Below are positions 11,555-23,386 of a DNA stretch of 64,000 nt, in pieces. The position numbers were made by a program, and so were the translations under genes. Under the pieces are notes generated by a model. It did not search any database and had not been told where the DNA came from. It worked only from the letters and a program-made list of their open reading frames with translations. Source of the DNA: Malus domestica (Eukaryota; Streptophyta; Magnoliopsida; Rosales; Rosaceae); contig NC_091667.1 in assembly GCF_042453785.1 (NCBI RefSeq), forward strand, positions 32,728,001 to 32,792,000. The letters are read 5' to 3'. Numbering within the stretch: the stretch's first letter is position 1; each line of letters starts with the position of its first letter.

Positions 11555-11700
11555 GCAGACCCTGCGTAAAGCGGGAGCTTTGTGCACTGGGTACGATTTT
11601 TTTTTTATCGGATATTTGTATTAGTTTGGTTTTAGCAGGAGAAACAGTCTCTTTGCAGAATAAGGGTAAGACTGAATATGATAGACGTTCCTCTAATGCT
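11555..11700 (+). mobile_element. Two SINE fragments in scrambled order
   Basis: GACCCTGCGTAAAGCGGGAG through CACTGGGTACG and a T-run (11556-11610) matches the 3' end of the tRNA-derived SINE seen intact at 12872-13033. An internal SINE piece (GGAGAAACAGTCTCTTTGCAG, 11636 onward) lies downstream of it, the reverse of the normal order. Two independent truncated insertions are therefore likely. The Au-like SINE family is my best match. Confidence 0.6.
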
Positions 11701-12285
11701 TATAAAGCAAGAAGCCTTGTTGAATTGGATTCATCTTTTTTATTTTTTAGTTTGGTTTTAGTGATCAAGCTTAAAATTTGTACATTTGTAACTCTAATCT
11801 GATTTATTGAGGAAACTTTAAATGCTTGTGCCACTTTTTCTCCCGACTCTTTAATCTTAGTAATGCCGATTTTAAGAATAAGTGATTGTCCATCTCCGAC
11901 TTTAATTTTAATTGTTTGAAATTCATCTGCACCTACAATCGTTTTGTGAACGGAGAACAAGTTGGTAAGAAAAAGCCACTTTAGGGTTTGGATGTTTCGG
12001 ATATTTAAAACACAGAAAATGCATTTGATTCTCGTCTCACATGGATAAAGAGAGGAAAAAAGTGCTTGAAAAAGTTACAAAAGGGCATGTTCGTTTGTAG
12101 CCTGCAGGATATAAGATGTTGAACTTCTTATCTTCTCTCGTATATTTCGGGCCGTCATTCAACTTTCATCACTTCCCACCTGGCAATAACATTCGCTTTA
12201 TAGTCCCTTGTCTCAAAATTAAAAGTTCAAGATCGAGCATTTCCGCTAGATTTTCGTCTTTCGACGTGGGATACAAACAACAATC

Positions 12286-12616
12286 AAGTCTTATCATATT
12301 AAGTGGAGTCGGTTGTATAAATCTTAAAATATCATTGCATTCAGTTTTGCGTCATATCTTCCGTTAGCTCTAAGTACTTTATATATTTTCTTATAGTATA
12401 TTTCAAAGTCTTTGTAGGTCTTCATCAACTACTTTTGCTCTGAAATTTCATCTCATAGTCGCATCTTCTAATCGAAGCATCTATAGGTCTTTGGTTCACG
12501 TGTCCAAACCATCTTAACTAATTTTCTCTCATCTTATTTTCGATTCCGAGCATTCCTACTTTACCTCGAATATGCTCATTCTTAATTATATCCTTTCTTA
12601 TGTGCCTATACATCAA
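12286..12616 (-). mobile_element. Old RTE-type LINE 3' fragment
   Basis: The stretch aligns by eye along its length with the 3' coding end of the RTE LINE at 47390-47700 on the same strand. Shared blocks include TTAAGTGGAGTCGG, 'CATATCTTCCGTTAG', 'TCGCATCTTCTAATCGAAGC' and 'CCTACTTTACCTCGAATATG'. Divergence is much higher than between the two large copies, and the reading frame is lost. It is a decayed ancestor-age copy of the same family. Confidence 0.75.
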
Positions 12617-12622
12617 TGTTTT

Positions 12623-12750
12623 AAAAAACTCACCTCGAGGCGCGCCTAGGGCGCCCTTGAGGCTGGGCGCCATGGCTAACGCCTCAGTTTTGTTGGAGTG
12701 GGCGAAAGGCTTCGCCGGAGCCGCCTAGGCACGCCTCAGTGAGTTTTTTT
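12623..12750. repeat. GC-rich inverted-repeat (MITE-like) element
   Basis: AAAAAACTCACCTCGAGGCG at the left mirrors CGCCTCAGTGAGTTTTTTT at the right, with CGCGCCTAGG/CCGCCTAGGC next to the arms. The ~128-bp unit is strikingly GC-rich inside AT-rich DNA. Target-site duplications are not clear. Confidence 0.55.
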
Positions 12751-12871
12751 TTTCCTTTACTCCCAAACCCAAATTTTGGGTAGGATTTTAACTGCCTCAT
12801 ACCTCTTCCTTGTATTTTTGTCTCTATGCCTTTTTTCTGATTTTTTTATTTTTTATATAATGGATGTGTGT

Positions 12872-13033
12872 AGAGGTCGCACTTGGTGCGATGACAAGTG
12901 CTTTCGCCCATGAGCGGTAGGTCTCGGGCTCGAGACTTGGGAGCAGCCTCTTCATAAATGGGGGTAAGGCTAGTCGACATTTACCTCTCCCAGACCCTCC
13001 GTAAAGCGAGAGCCTTGTACACTGGGTACGACC
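12872..13033 (+). mobile_element. Au-like tRNA-derived SINE with 20-bp TSD
   Basis: The body starts AGAGGTCGCACTTGG and holds GATGACAAGTGC and a B-box-like GGTCTCGGGCTCGAGACTT. It ends CCCTCCGTAAAGCGAGAGCC through CACTGGGTACGACC. It is flanked by a perfect direct repeat (TTTATATAATGGATGTGTGT, 12852-12871 and 13034-13053), as expected for LINE-mobilised insertion. The family name rests on the conserved 3' end and is moderately sure; SINE identity is firm. Confidence 0.85.
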
Positions 13034-13053
13034 TTTATATAATGGATGTGTGT

Positions 13054-14690
13054 GTTGTTCGCGTGCATTGTTATATGTGTGCTCATTGTGCTTTTCATCA
13101 TCTATTTTATGCATATATAATATAATATATGTATATATATGTGTGTGTATATATATTTATAATATATGTGTGTGTTCAGGTGATTATTGATTAATAATCT
13201 TCTTATTTTTAATATAATATATGTGTATGCTCAGTGTATATATTAAAAAATTTAGGTCCCGTGAGGCCGGGCTTCCCCTCGGACGCCTCGTCCACGCCTC
13301 ATGCTTTTAATACACATACATTCACCAAACCATTCTCATATTCTCTTCCCTCATTGTTTTTCAACGTGGGATACCCTTTCCAAATTATGTTGCCTCTTCT
13401 TTGCCCTCTCAGTTCCCATACACTCTTATCCTCTCTTATTTGTATGATCACGGTTAAGCTACATCAACATTTTATATTGATTTTTAAGAAAGCTGTCGAT
13501 TTGAAGGCCAGGTCAATGCCATTGCCTGTCATTGTACGTGTTAGTCTCAAAGCAATTTCGAAGCAAGTTGGTAATCATACATGAATATACAACCGCTACC
13601 ACCAACCTTTAAATACGATTTAATTTAGACTATTCTTATTCTTATTAGTCTCTTTCACATAATCACCCAATGTTGTATTTTGTCAACATCTTGCTAAATT
13701 TAGTCAATTTTAAGGGGTCAATTATCATTATTATTATTTTGTAAAATAGACTAACTGATAGCTTTTTTATGGCAGTTCATTTTTTGAAGTTCGAAAAGAC
13801 TTATAGATGCATTTCAGCTTAAGGAGGGTCATTTAAACATAGGTAAAGTGAATAGTATCATGATTGACTTTTTAGTGCAAAAATATGATTTTTCATTAAA
13901 GTAAACAGTATCGGGAGCTTTCATTAAAGTTCCCTTTAAACATTGATATAAATGTCATAATTTAATCAAGACATGTACATGTACTTCATTTTTGCAAAAG
14001 AGAAGAGACCAATTAGGGTTTTTCTTTTACAAGGCTATATGTATTCTAAATTATTATAATAGGTAGAGAGCGGGAATGCAGACTTGGGTGCACAAGACAG
14101 ACACAACGTTTTGAGTAACTGTCCTATCGCACATATAACAACTCACTCTTAGTCAAGTAATACTTTCAATATTGAAAGGACCGAATTTTCCGGCTTGTGT
14201 TGATTTAAAAATAAAAAAAAAAAGGCCAAAAGAAAATAGAAGACAACAAAGTTCCATAAATCCAGGAATGGTGATAAGGATGTGAATCATGTGATGACAT
14301 AAGAGGGAAGGAAAAGGAGAGGATGAGAAGGATCCATGTGAGGTTCTTGTTTGGTACAATGGACTTTTCATTAGGCTAATGAAAAAAGAGGCCCTACAAT
14401 ATGGAGCAATTTTTCAATATGTCAAAAACACGATTTTGTTATGCCAAGTGTTATAATAAAAGTAGTTGGATATTTAAAAATAAAAAAAGCAATGCATTAT
14501 AACATTTGGTGTAACAAACCGTGTTCCGGCACATTAAAAATTTTCTACATAATATGGTTGAGAATAAGCTTTCACATTATACAGAACATCATCTCCTTTC
14601 ATCTTCTGCACATAACTAAAGCTTTCCACCCCCACCCTTCCTCCATCCATACAAGCTTGCTTTTAAATCTCTCTCTCTCACATACCTTCA
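13054..14690. other. Intergenic, microsatellite and AT-rich
   Basis: A TA/TG dinucleotide-rich zone covers about 13110-13240. A short GC-rich piece (GACGCCTCGTCCACGCCTC, 13282-13300) resembles the inverted-repeat element at 12.6 kb. The rest is AT-rich. No coding sequence is supported until the paralogue start at 14693. Confidence 0.5.
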
Positions 14691-14692
14691 CA

Positions 14693-15113
14693 ATGCTTGG
14701 TTCCACGCTAGAATTAATCACACAGGCAGCTTCCAACTCCGTGTTCATCTTCTGCATCTGCAACTTGATCATAGTCATTATCCTCGTGGGATCAAAATCC
14801 GTCTCCAACAACGATGAACGAAGCAAAAATCGTATCACAAAGGCCGCCAGCAACCGTGCGGATGATGAACAAGGCATGGAGGAGGCCAAACACGCGTGGA
14901 AGGAGAAGAATGGCTTGATGCAGGTCAGTCAATTTAGTGTACAATGAACAGAACGCATCAGCCGACGATGGTAAATTCAGCAGCACCGATGGAGACAGCG
15001 ACGATGATGAAACTGACACTGACGATGAGCTGAGGACGAGAGCAGAAGAGTTTATAGAAAAGGTTAATAAGGCATGGAAGGCAGAAGTACTGAGAACTTC
15101 ATGTGTATTCTAG
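14693..15113 (+). pseudogene. Frameshifted DUF4408/DUF761-like paralogue
   Basis: A tandem paralogue of the gene at 11120. It starts MLGSTLELITQAASNSVFIF with the same hydrophobic segment (CNLIIVIILVGSKS). The first frame stops at 14947 after 84 codons. The family's C-terminal motif (DELRTRAEEFIEKVNKAWKAE) continues in the +1 frame and ends at TAG 15111-15113. The frame change falls close to 14930, where one surplus base would account for it. No intron fits in the 30-bp space (a GT...AG pair there would be far too short). It is either a pseudogene, a truncated 84-aa membrane peptide, or a sequencing error. The upstream Ser/Asp-rich linker and everything else looks intact. Confidence 0.65.
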
Positions 15114-15582
15114 GCAGCAATCTTGTGTTGCAGTAATAAAACTCTACCGTGGCAATGTAAAGAAAAATCATTCAAAGAGAATGTACTATAAGAAAAAAGC
15201 ACTTACGCTCATAAGCACTTTTGAACGTTTAAGCACTTAAAGTTTGTAAGCAAAGAGTCACAACATCCATTCATATTCCAATTTTCAGATAAAAAGAACT
15301 TGAAGGACAAATGACTAGTTATGTTTTTCATACATCTAAAAATGCTACATCATACAACACTAGAAATACATGGACACAACAGCCACGTACGTGACGAGCC
15401 TGATCACGATCAAAAGACAGACCTAAAACCTAATAAAAAAGACTACCAAATCGGGGTTAAAACCAACACAAGGTACGTTAAGCCTAGTTTGTCTTTCGTA
15501 AAACAGTCAAACAAGGTTGAGAGAGCTAGAGTCTGAACAGTACAATTAAGATACAACCGTCACACGAAAGGAAAAAGCATGA
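15114..15582. other. Space between convergent genes
   Basis: This holds the 3' flank of the DUF4408-like pseudogene and the 3' UTR of the AHL gene on the other strand. No additional gene is seen; the short + strand ORF at 15321-15536 has no recognisable feature. Confidence 0.5.
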
Positions 15583-18480
15583 TCAATAAGAAACTTCACA
15601 GTTTGCTTGACCAGAGCCTTTAGATTCCTCTTGCAACAACAATGATTTACTCTCAGAAGCTGAGTTCTTGTAGCTGTGCACGGGATTCAGAGAATTAGAA
15701 TGATCCCCGTGGAAGGAAGGAGCCATCAGAATGGGCTTTACTCCGCCATAGACCTTCATTTCTTCACCAGACACTGCATTGACTATGATAGGGACAATCG
15801 ATGATGATACAGGCTCGAGTCTCTGCTTCTTTGGCTTCTGTTCCAGCTGGTGACCTTGCAGAAAACTGCCCACCACAACCTGATGCAGTCAAAACAGTTT
15901 GGAGGAAAACATTAATTACAGAATTCGTTTTTTAGATAGTAAACTACAATACCACAACCAATTTATAACATAATATCGAAGTGCTAGATTACTTGATGGT
16001 CAAAATAACAATTTAAACTTGTCAAAATTACTATATAATTGTATAATGATGTTACCTGCACGGGGCCAGCAGCGATCAGCATACCAGCAAGTCCACCCCC
16101 AACCACTCTACCGTCTGGACCTGCCAAAGCAACACTCATGCCACCGGATCTGCTCTTTGTTACTGCATTCTCAGTTGGTATATACGATCCTGACAAGGAC
16201 AGTATCTCAAAGCGGCCCTGTAAAATCAGCAAAAAGAATTTGAGATGTTCTGAGCAACAATGACATATACTGTCTTTTCTTCAAGAACGAGAACTTCCAT
16301 GATCATAAAGAAAATACTACTGAACGTTATGTTCTTATATATAGAGCGATTAAAAACAGAACGCAACATGCACGAGACCGATTACGTAAATAGCTTGCAG
16401 CCAGGAACTTACATTGATACAATAATAACTAATAACAGATAATTTCAAAGACAAGCACACTGCCGTACCTCATACGTTAAAGTACCCCCAGAAGAACTGG
16501 CCTGCCTAAGTGTAACATTTGAAATGGTACCATTTGCGGAAAGTATGCAAATAGCTCGAGCTCCTTGTTGAGAGAATGACATGATCTTCATTGTAACATC
16601 CTGCAAGAACCATAATTACCATCAGAAATCAAGTACAACCTTGATCCATAGCAATAGTACTGGAAGAGGACCTGAATCAACTTTCTAGTTTGTAATTTTT
16701 GTTTGACGTTGTTTTTTGCTCGTCTTTTAAACGTCTACAAGAATAATAACTGGTTTCACGAATTCTAAGATGAAAAGCTTTCGGTATCAATTAGAATAGT
16801 AGACCCGACAGTTTGTACTGACATGAATATTTGTTTCACATATAACAATTTTCTGATGCATACCTCGCCGGAATGGACAGTAAGGATGTGTGGTGTAAAG
16901 TTTGCACCAACCGAGTATGCAATTTTCTCACCTACAAAAAAATAAAAACCGTCAGTGAATCCCAAATCAAATGATCATTTTAAAAATTGGAATTTGCATG
17001 ATTAAAACGCCCAGAAGTATCCCAATTAAAATACAAAATTCTAGTTCAAGGATCTAATCACCAAAACGTAGAGCAATCAAAGAGACGAAACATTAACAAA
17101 CAAGTGAAGTCTCATCTAATGAACATAATACTCGTAAACCTGAAAACGACAATGCAAGGAGATAATTAGATGAATTCTAGGGGGATAAAGAAGAACAAAG
17201 CCCGGAAATTGTTGCCTAGTTCACAAGCAGAAATAATCGCCTCAAACCAAAATGATTACCTAATAATAGAAATTGAAAACTCCATTAATTTCATAACAAA
17301 GGTCACAGTTACGCCTAAGGGTGGCTAAAGAAACTGCTCGTAATCCTCAGGAGACGGGAGCTCTTGAACATAAGGTGAGGTGTCAAGAGTGGAATGGTCA
17401 TATTGAAAAGAGTGGTTAACGTCAAAACTGACCCCAAAACATATTAAAATTGTAATTAGGAGCATATAAAGTAGGTGTTTATATCCAAATTCTCTGCTTG
17501 TGCTTTCTAGTTTCTTCATTTGTTCTCTTTTCTTTCTTATCTGATGCAAATTAGGCCAGAGTCAGCAAGGTGCTTAAGAGGTAATCACCTAATTAGGCAA
17601 GTCTAATCCAGGCACGCCAGCCTAATTAGTGGACTCTACCTATTGGACAAGCTAGCTACCTCAATCATTCTCTCATTCTGTTTCCTAAAGGCAAAGAGAG
17701 TATAATATAAATTGCAGTAGCCAGCAGAAAAAATCAGTAATTCCAATCCACATAAAACACCATTTACTTCCAGATCTGACACGGGAATCTGATCACAAAG
17801 GGTCCACTTGCAAACCAAATCCAACCAACATTCCCTTCAAATCTCACTCTAAAAACACAAATCCAATCCCAAAACACACACACACACAACAGTAAACATG
17901 ATACAATCTGTTGACGGGGATTTTTGAATCTGCGTCATTATGCTCAATAAAAAAACGCTGATCCAAAAATCCCCGTCAACAGTGTCAGAGCTATAACAAC
18001 AGATCATGATCATTTCATCCCAAATGTAAAACAGTAAAAACGGTAACCAACATTAACCGAAAGTCAAAATTTTCAAAGCTTTTATTTAAAAGGGTTGTTT
18101 CGTTTCATTTCGTTACCTGAGTTCCCAAACACGTCATGCTTGTGAGACTTCTTGATCGAGTCAACGGGCTTGCCTCTGCCCCTCTTCCAGGCGGAGAACT
18201 CTCCGGTCAGCGGAATCGACGACGAAATCGGCATCGGGGACAATGCCGAAGACGGGACGGGCTTGCTGTCGGGTCCGTATTTCCTAGGCCTGCCCCTCTT
18301 CTTCTTTCCGTCCGTACCGATCCCGGTCAAGCTCATCGGCGACGCCGTCGGAGCTGCCGCCGTTGTGGGTCCCCCACATGGGCTAGGGTTTTCATTTCTT
18401 GGGGCAATCCTGTAATCATCTGGAGCGTTCTCACCGCTCACTGCTACACCAGAAACCAACTTGTTGTCTTTCTCCTCCAT
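15583..18480 (-). CDS. AT-hook motif nuclear-localized (AHL) protein, PPC/DUF296 domain
   Basis: Five exons on the minus strand: 18117-18480, 16864-16931, 16469-16600, 16056-16217 and 15583-15879. They total 1023 nt, or 340 aa. I chose the Met of MEEKDNKLVSG (18480); in-frame ATGs at 18519 and 18486 would add 13 or 2 residues. A canonical AT-hook core (KKRGRPRKYGPD) lies at about residues 60-71, with a second hook-like KRGRGKP at about 102-108. The PPC domain follows, with TPHILTVHSGEDVTMKI, GGTLTYEGRFEILSLSGSY and GGGLAGMLIAAGPVQVV. AHL proteins bind AT-rich DNA at matrix-attachment regions and form trimers through the PPC domain to tune growth genes. Five exons and two hooks fit the intron-containing AHL clade (AHL1-like). 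The exact orthologue is not assigned. Intron 1 carries a perfect 19-bp hairpin. Confidence 0.9.
17908..17982. repeat. Perfect 19-bp-arm hairpin in AHL intron 1
   Basis: CTGTTGACGGGGATTTTTG (17908-17926) is exactly reverse-complemented at 17964-17982 around a 37-bp loop whose edges also pair partly. It could be a miniature foldback element or a small-RNA hairpin. No known microRNA was recognised in the arms. Confidence 0.75.
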
Positions 18481-18517
18481 TTGCATATGCAAATTTGCAG
18501 ACACACAAAAACCACCC

Positions 18518-18561
18518 AAAACCCTAAAAAATCTTAAACCCTATAAACACTTGAAACCCTA
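18518..18561 (-). promoter_or_regulatory. Three telo-boxes in the AHL 5' region
   Basis: AAACCCTA occurs at 18518-18525, 18536-18543 and 18554-18561, evenly spaced by 18 bp and 40-80 bp upstream of the chosen AHL start. The regular spacing puts the three motifs on roughly the same side of the helix every second turn. Regulatory function is inferred. Confidence 0.5.
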
Positions 18562-18949
18562 GAATCTACCCATTAAAGTCTGCAACTTTAGGAAGCAAAA
18601 AAAAAAACCCAGAAAATAATTTAACTGAAAAACAATAACTTGAGCAGATTTCTGTTAAAGTAGGCTAGAAAGTTCCAAACTTTCAAAAAATTTGGAACCC
18701 AGAAACCACAAGTCGTCTCTAAATGCAGAAAGCTGAAGAACTCAGTGCTGCAACTCCTCCGGTTCTGAAGCTTGTCTCCACCATTGCAGAGAAAGCACAG
18801 AGCTCCAATGGCAGAAACTGAAATTTCAGTTAAAAAATTGTAAACCACTTCAAAGAAATTACAAGGAAACAAGCAACACTGATTTCAGAAATACTTCTGA
18901 GAAACGTGAATTTAGGGTTTTGCAGGAAAAGGAGGAGAAATAAATAAAG

Positions 18950-19809
18950 TATAAAAATTTGGAAAATTATAAATAAAAATGAAATTGTTATAATTAAATA
19001 TTGATGAAATTTTATTAAAAAATTAATATTCTAATTGCAAATGCAAAGTATAAATTTTAGTTAAGAAAATGTTTCACGTCCGTCTTGGAAATTTAATAAA
19101 GGTGAATTTAATAAATGGGCAATGATACTAAATTTGAATATTAAAAAAAAACAATCAAGTTTTGTTTGAGAAAAGAAAAGGGCTCTTCTATTTTTTATTA
19201 CCATTTATTTATTTAAAGTTGTATAAATAAATAATTCTCTCAAAGCTGTAAAGCTAACGTTAAGAGCTACACCAATTTTCCAACTACTGACAACTCCTTT
19301 GTCTTTTCAGAAAATTAAACTTTGACTGGAAGATTTTAATTTGAACTAAACACCCTTTTAGTTTGAGCTATCTACTGTTAATGCCATTTGTAAATAAAAT
19401 ATGCCCTTAAAAAAAACAACCAAAATCAAAATCTCGAGAAAAAAATTATGAAGAAGAATCAAATCACGTATTCTTCTAGATTTGCTCTTACAAAACATAA
19501 TTGTTGTATATTGGTTGTCTGTCTTGTACAAAAACATTAATTCGTATTAAATATGAGAGTTACCCTGATTAGCTCTATCAAAATTCTCCCGAATAAACCA
19601 TAAAATCGAAACGAAGAAGATTAGAAACTTAATGATCACATTAATCAACAGGGAAGAGGTTTAGACATTCTTAGACTATGTACATAAAACCAGGAAAGCC
19701 AATTACAATTGACTTAAAAATCAAAAGAATCCAATACAAAAGGGAAAAGAAATGCTAAAACAGCAATTTTAACTCTCAAAGTCTCACCAAACTTTAACTA
19801 ATTAACCTA
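18950..19809. other. AT-rich spacer between AHL promoter and MAP65 3' end
   Basis: This contains the AHL promoter on one side and the MAP65 3' UTR on the other. The sequence is very AT-rich. I see no ORF, repeat or RNA gene. Confidence 0.5.
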
Positions 19810-22800
19810 TCAAACTTGTATCATTGGCTTCACATGTGTTCTAGGGAGCACAAATCCAGCTCTTCTTTCCTCGAACGAGTACTCAATCTCCTCAGGAATC
19901 TCTTGGACCAAGTTGGTAGCAAATGGAATTGGTGGAGGAGGAGGAGCTGGTGTGATAGCTGTCTGCATGGGAACTGACACAGTTGATGGTGTCGTTGGCA
20001 CGAAGATTGGCATCACCTTGGGCGTCTTGTTCGCTTCGTCTGCAACAGTTCTAGGCTTCAGAGGAGTAGTAGCGAAAGCGACATTTTCTGTTGGAATGGA
20101 AACGGGAACAGAAATGGGGGAGAAGGGTTTACGAGTCGTTGGTGTCTCCACTTCAGAAGCATTTGGGGCACCAAAAGAGTGCTTTTTAACAGGAAGTCCA
20201 GCAACATCCAAGCCTCGTCTACCTGCATAAGCAAAGACGTGGATAAAGATACATTAAAATTTGATTGTTCGCATGTTTTCGTATGATGTCTGGAAAGCAG
20301 ACTTTTTTTTTTCTGAAACACTAGACAGCAACAGAGATATGGTGTTCCAGTGTCATGCCTCATGTTTTGTTTAAAATGAACTCAACAGAAGCTTCTGAAA
20401 CACCGACGCAACGAAGAATAAAACAAACATGTTTTTAGGTACTACTACCAGAGTCAGAGTCCCCCCCTGCAAGGAAACAGACGGTGAATAACCTTCAAGG
20501 CAACTAAATATATCCTTTTATTTTATTTTCAATACTCTCATTTGTCAACCAGACACAAATGAGAACTATTGGAGAAGAGATTAACCTGTGGACAAAGATG
20601 AAAAGCTATCATCCAGCTGATTGTTTAATTGCTCATTTTGGTGGACTCGGTCACCCTTTCTTGAACGCGGACGCGGAGTACCTTTGACGGAATGAAGTGG
20701 ATCAGGTTTAGGAGCTTGCATTGAAAGTCTTCTATTGCTCGCACCTCCAGTTGACATTCTTGGACCCTTCTTTACACTCTGAGGTTTCGATGGACTTGGC
20801 TTTGACCCGTAAAGTGCCTCTTGTTCAGCTATCAACTGACCCTGAATCTTTTTCTGGTCCTGAAAATGGGAGATGAAGAGTTGTTACACGGTTCACAGTA
20901 AGATCTTCAAAGAAATATGTCCAAGTGAAACTGATGGGCCATACCCGCTGCCTTCGACGTTCTTGCTCCTTCTCCTCCCGTAATATAGTATACTCTTCAA
21001 GCATGGAAAGAAGACGAATCTGAACAGAAGTTGAGAACAAAACAATACAAATTGTTTCAGAATTTGTGTGTATGAAAACAAAAAATAAACTCAACTGGAA
21101 TAGACCTCCTAGAGACTTCAGAAATACAAGGGAAGCAACTTACACCATCATATGTGAACTCAATGCCCCTCTCCTTCTCCCATGATATGGTTTTTGAAGC
21201 CAATGCATCCACCATTGCTGTATAAAAAACAGGATTGTAAAAACACATTTAAAAAAAAAATGGAAAAAACTGAAACCAGCATAAACATAACCAAAACAAT
21301 ATTCTTGACCAACAGTTTCATATATAGGCTAGTCTAGAATTATTAACCAAGGGTGCCATTTTACAAATGCGGTCAATACCTGGAAGTTTATTAACCAAAG
21401 CACGTGCTTTCTCAGCACGCTTGAGAGTAAGATGAGCTCCTCTTCCAGCATTGTATCGGTTTTCATCCTACACGAACGCAAAAAGGAACAAGTAAGCAAA
21501 GGGATTTCAATGTCGTGAAGGGAGTGACATGGTGATGGAAACAACTAACCCTGTTATACTCCTCGAGCCAGCACTCCTCATCACAAGCAAACAACCACTT
21601 CTCAACTTTTTCAAGTATGTCTTTCCTGCTAAAAGCTTCCTCTTTAACCTTTGAAACCTGAAGCTCAATTTGATCAAGGACACAAGCAGGGTCCACATCT
21701 CCTGCACAAGAAAAAATGATGCACGCGTTCAAAACAATTATGTAGGAATTTTCTGTTACCTCATGATATGCTGTTAAGAATTTAAGATGCACCTGATTCT
21801 ATAGCTTCAATTATGTAGTCAATTGCACTATCTGCTTCTAGGACCATGTGTGTCTTTCTACAGATTTCCTCTAGCTCTGATCTCTTCTTAAGAACAAGCT
21901 CTTTCATTTTACTTGATTTCAACTCTTCCAACCGAGACACTTCTGCCTCAACCTGCCCAGTAGATTTAATCCCAGATGAATCCTTGAAAAATATACTGAT
22001 CCAATAATATGAAATAATACAGAATTACAATATAAAAAAAACTCACATAATTGATAAAGTCCACAGAGAGTGTGTTTGGTTCAGTTATCTCATGTTCTGA
22101 AGCAGCTATATTGCAGGTTATATTCTGAAACATCTGTTGCTCCTCAATTGGCGTATCCATCAAGTTCCACAGCTCTAACATGGTAGTTGCAAGATCTTGA
22201 AGCTGTCAGAGATTAGGAGGATAATATCATTCAATTAAATGCACATAACTTCGACTAGAAACTCAAAAACGACAAAGAACATTCTTTACCTTCTGCATTC
22301 TCTGTAATTTAACCTCCCGCAATTTTTGTATTGCAGCAAGCAATCGCTGAATTGTATCATTACTTATATTCTTGCTTCCTTCGGAATCAACTAAACTGGG
22401 ATGAACCTCACTAATTGTCTGTTTGTAGTCCATACCAAGAACTGAGCAAAATGAGTTCAATGTACACAGGTGGTCCTGTATCTGCTTAAGCCGATCACTC
22501 TGCACAACAAGAAAGAACAGATAAATGAGGACTTAAAGAGCATAAAAGAATACAAAATCAGATTAAGATGATATGCAGATGGAAAGGAAATTGAAAAAAT
22601 AACTCCCAACCTTCTCAGTTTGGAGTGCATGTAGATGTCTGTGCAATTCTTCAAGCCTTCTCAATGACAAATCAGTTTCATCCACACCCGGTTTAGAAGA
22701 ACTGTAATCTGTGCTTCCATTAATCTCACTTGAAATTTTCCGTATCTCCTCTAGAACTTCCAGAAAGTTATTTTTCCTGTCACATTTTCTTTTCTTCATC

Positions 22801-23386
22801 TCCTCCAGCTGTGGAATAATTTTGCTGAGCTCTTCCTTCAAACTTCCGGCACTTTGATCAGACTGAAATGACAAAGCAATTTGTAAATAATTCTGATTTT
22901 AAACAATAGCCTCCTTAACTTCAATGGGAACAGGTCATTTAAACTATTTATCTACGAAACAATAACAGTTATCTACAAAACAGTCGATCCTGACCTGTCT
23001 AATATGTACCGGTCGCTCCCCCATTGCAGAACATATTGCAGCAAGTTCTGCTTCCGAATCAGCAATTGCCTGCCGTAGCTGTGCCCTACACCGATTTGCC
23101 TGATCTACCTTTCTTCTGTATACTTCTAGACACTCCTGCTCAAGCTCAAGCAACATCTTATCCCTATCTTTGTCAGTCTCTCCGACTTCATTCCAAATTA
23201 TCTACAATTTTCGTATTAGACAAGAAACAAAGTGAGATTAGTACTTTCAAGTACTCCAATTTCCATTTAAAAAAAAAAAAAAAAAAAAAAAACTAGACAA
23301 GTATTCTGTGATACCTGAAGCTCATATAGAAGTGATCCACATGTTGTTTCCATTTGCAGAAGCTGCTCACTTTGGAGATTAGACAT
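19810..23386 (-). CDS. MAP65-3: MAP65-3-like microtubule-associated protein (PRC1/Ase1 family)
   Basis: Twelve exons, in transcript order: 23315-23386, 22995-23201, 22611-22862, 22290-22499, 22047-22202, 21793-21952, 21550-21701, 21380-21467, 21144-21217, 20945-21019, 20586-20859 and 19810-20222. They sum to 2133 nt, or 710 aa. The start is [20 protein letters not shown]. The body is the long coiled-coil MAP65/Ase1 fold ([20 protein letters not shown]-type heptads). The conserved microtubule-binding stretch is [20 protein letters not shown] with [13 protein letters not shown]. The C-terminal tail has [22 protein letters not shown] and [11 protein letters not shown], which mark the MAP65-3 (PLEIADE) subgroup. 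MAP65-3 cross-links antiparallel microtubules at the phragmoplast midline during cytokinesis. The tail's Ser/Thr-Pro sites suggest control by mitotic kinases, as known for the family. A (CT)n tract in the transcript sense (24112-24131 on the plus strand, GA) lies in the upstream region. No disabling change is seen. Confidence 0.93.

Noticed and set aside
14921-14951. A short intron explaining the frame change in the DUF4408-like paralogue
   Set aside because: A GT...AG interval here would be under 30 bp, below the usable size for plant introns.
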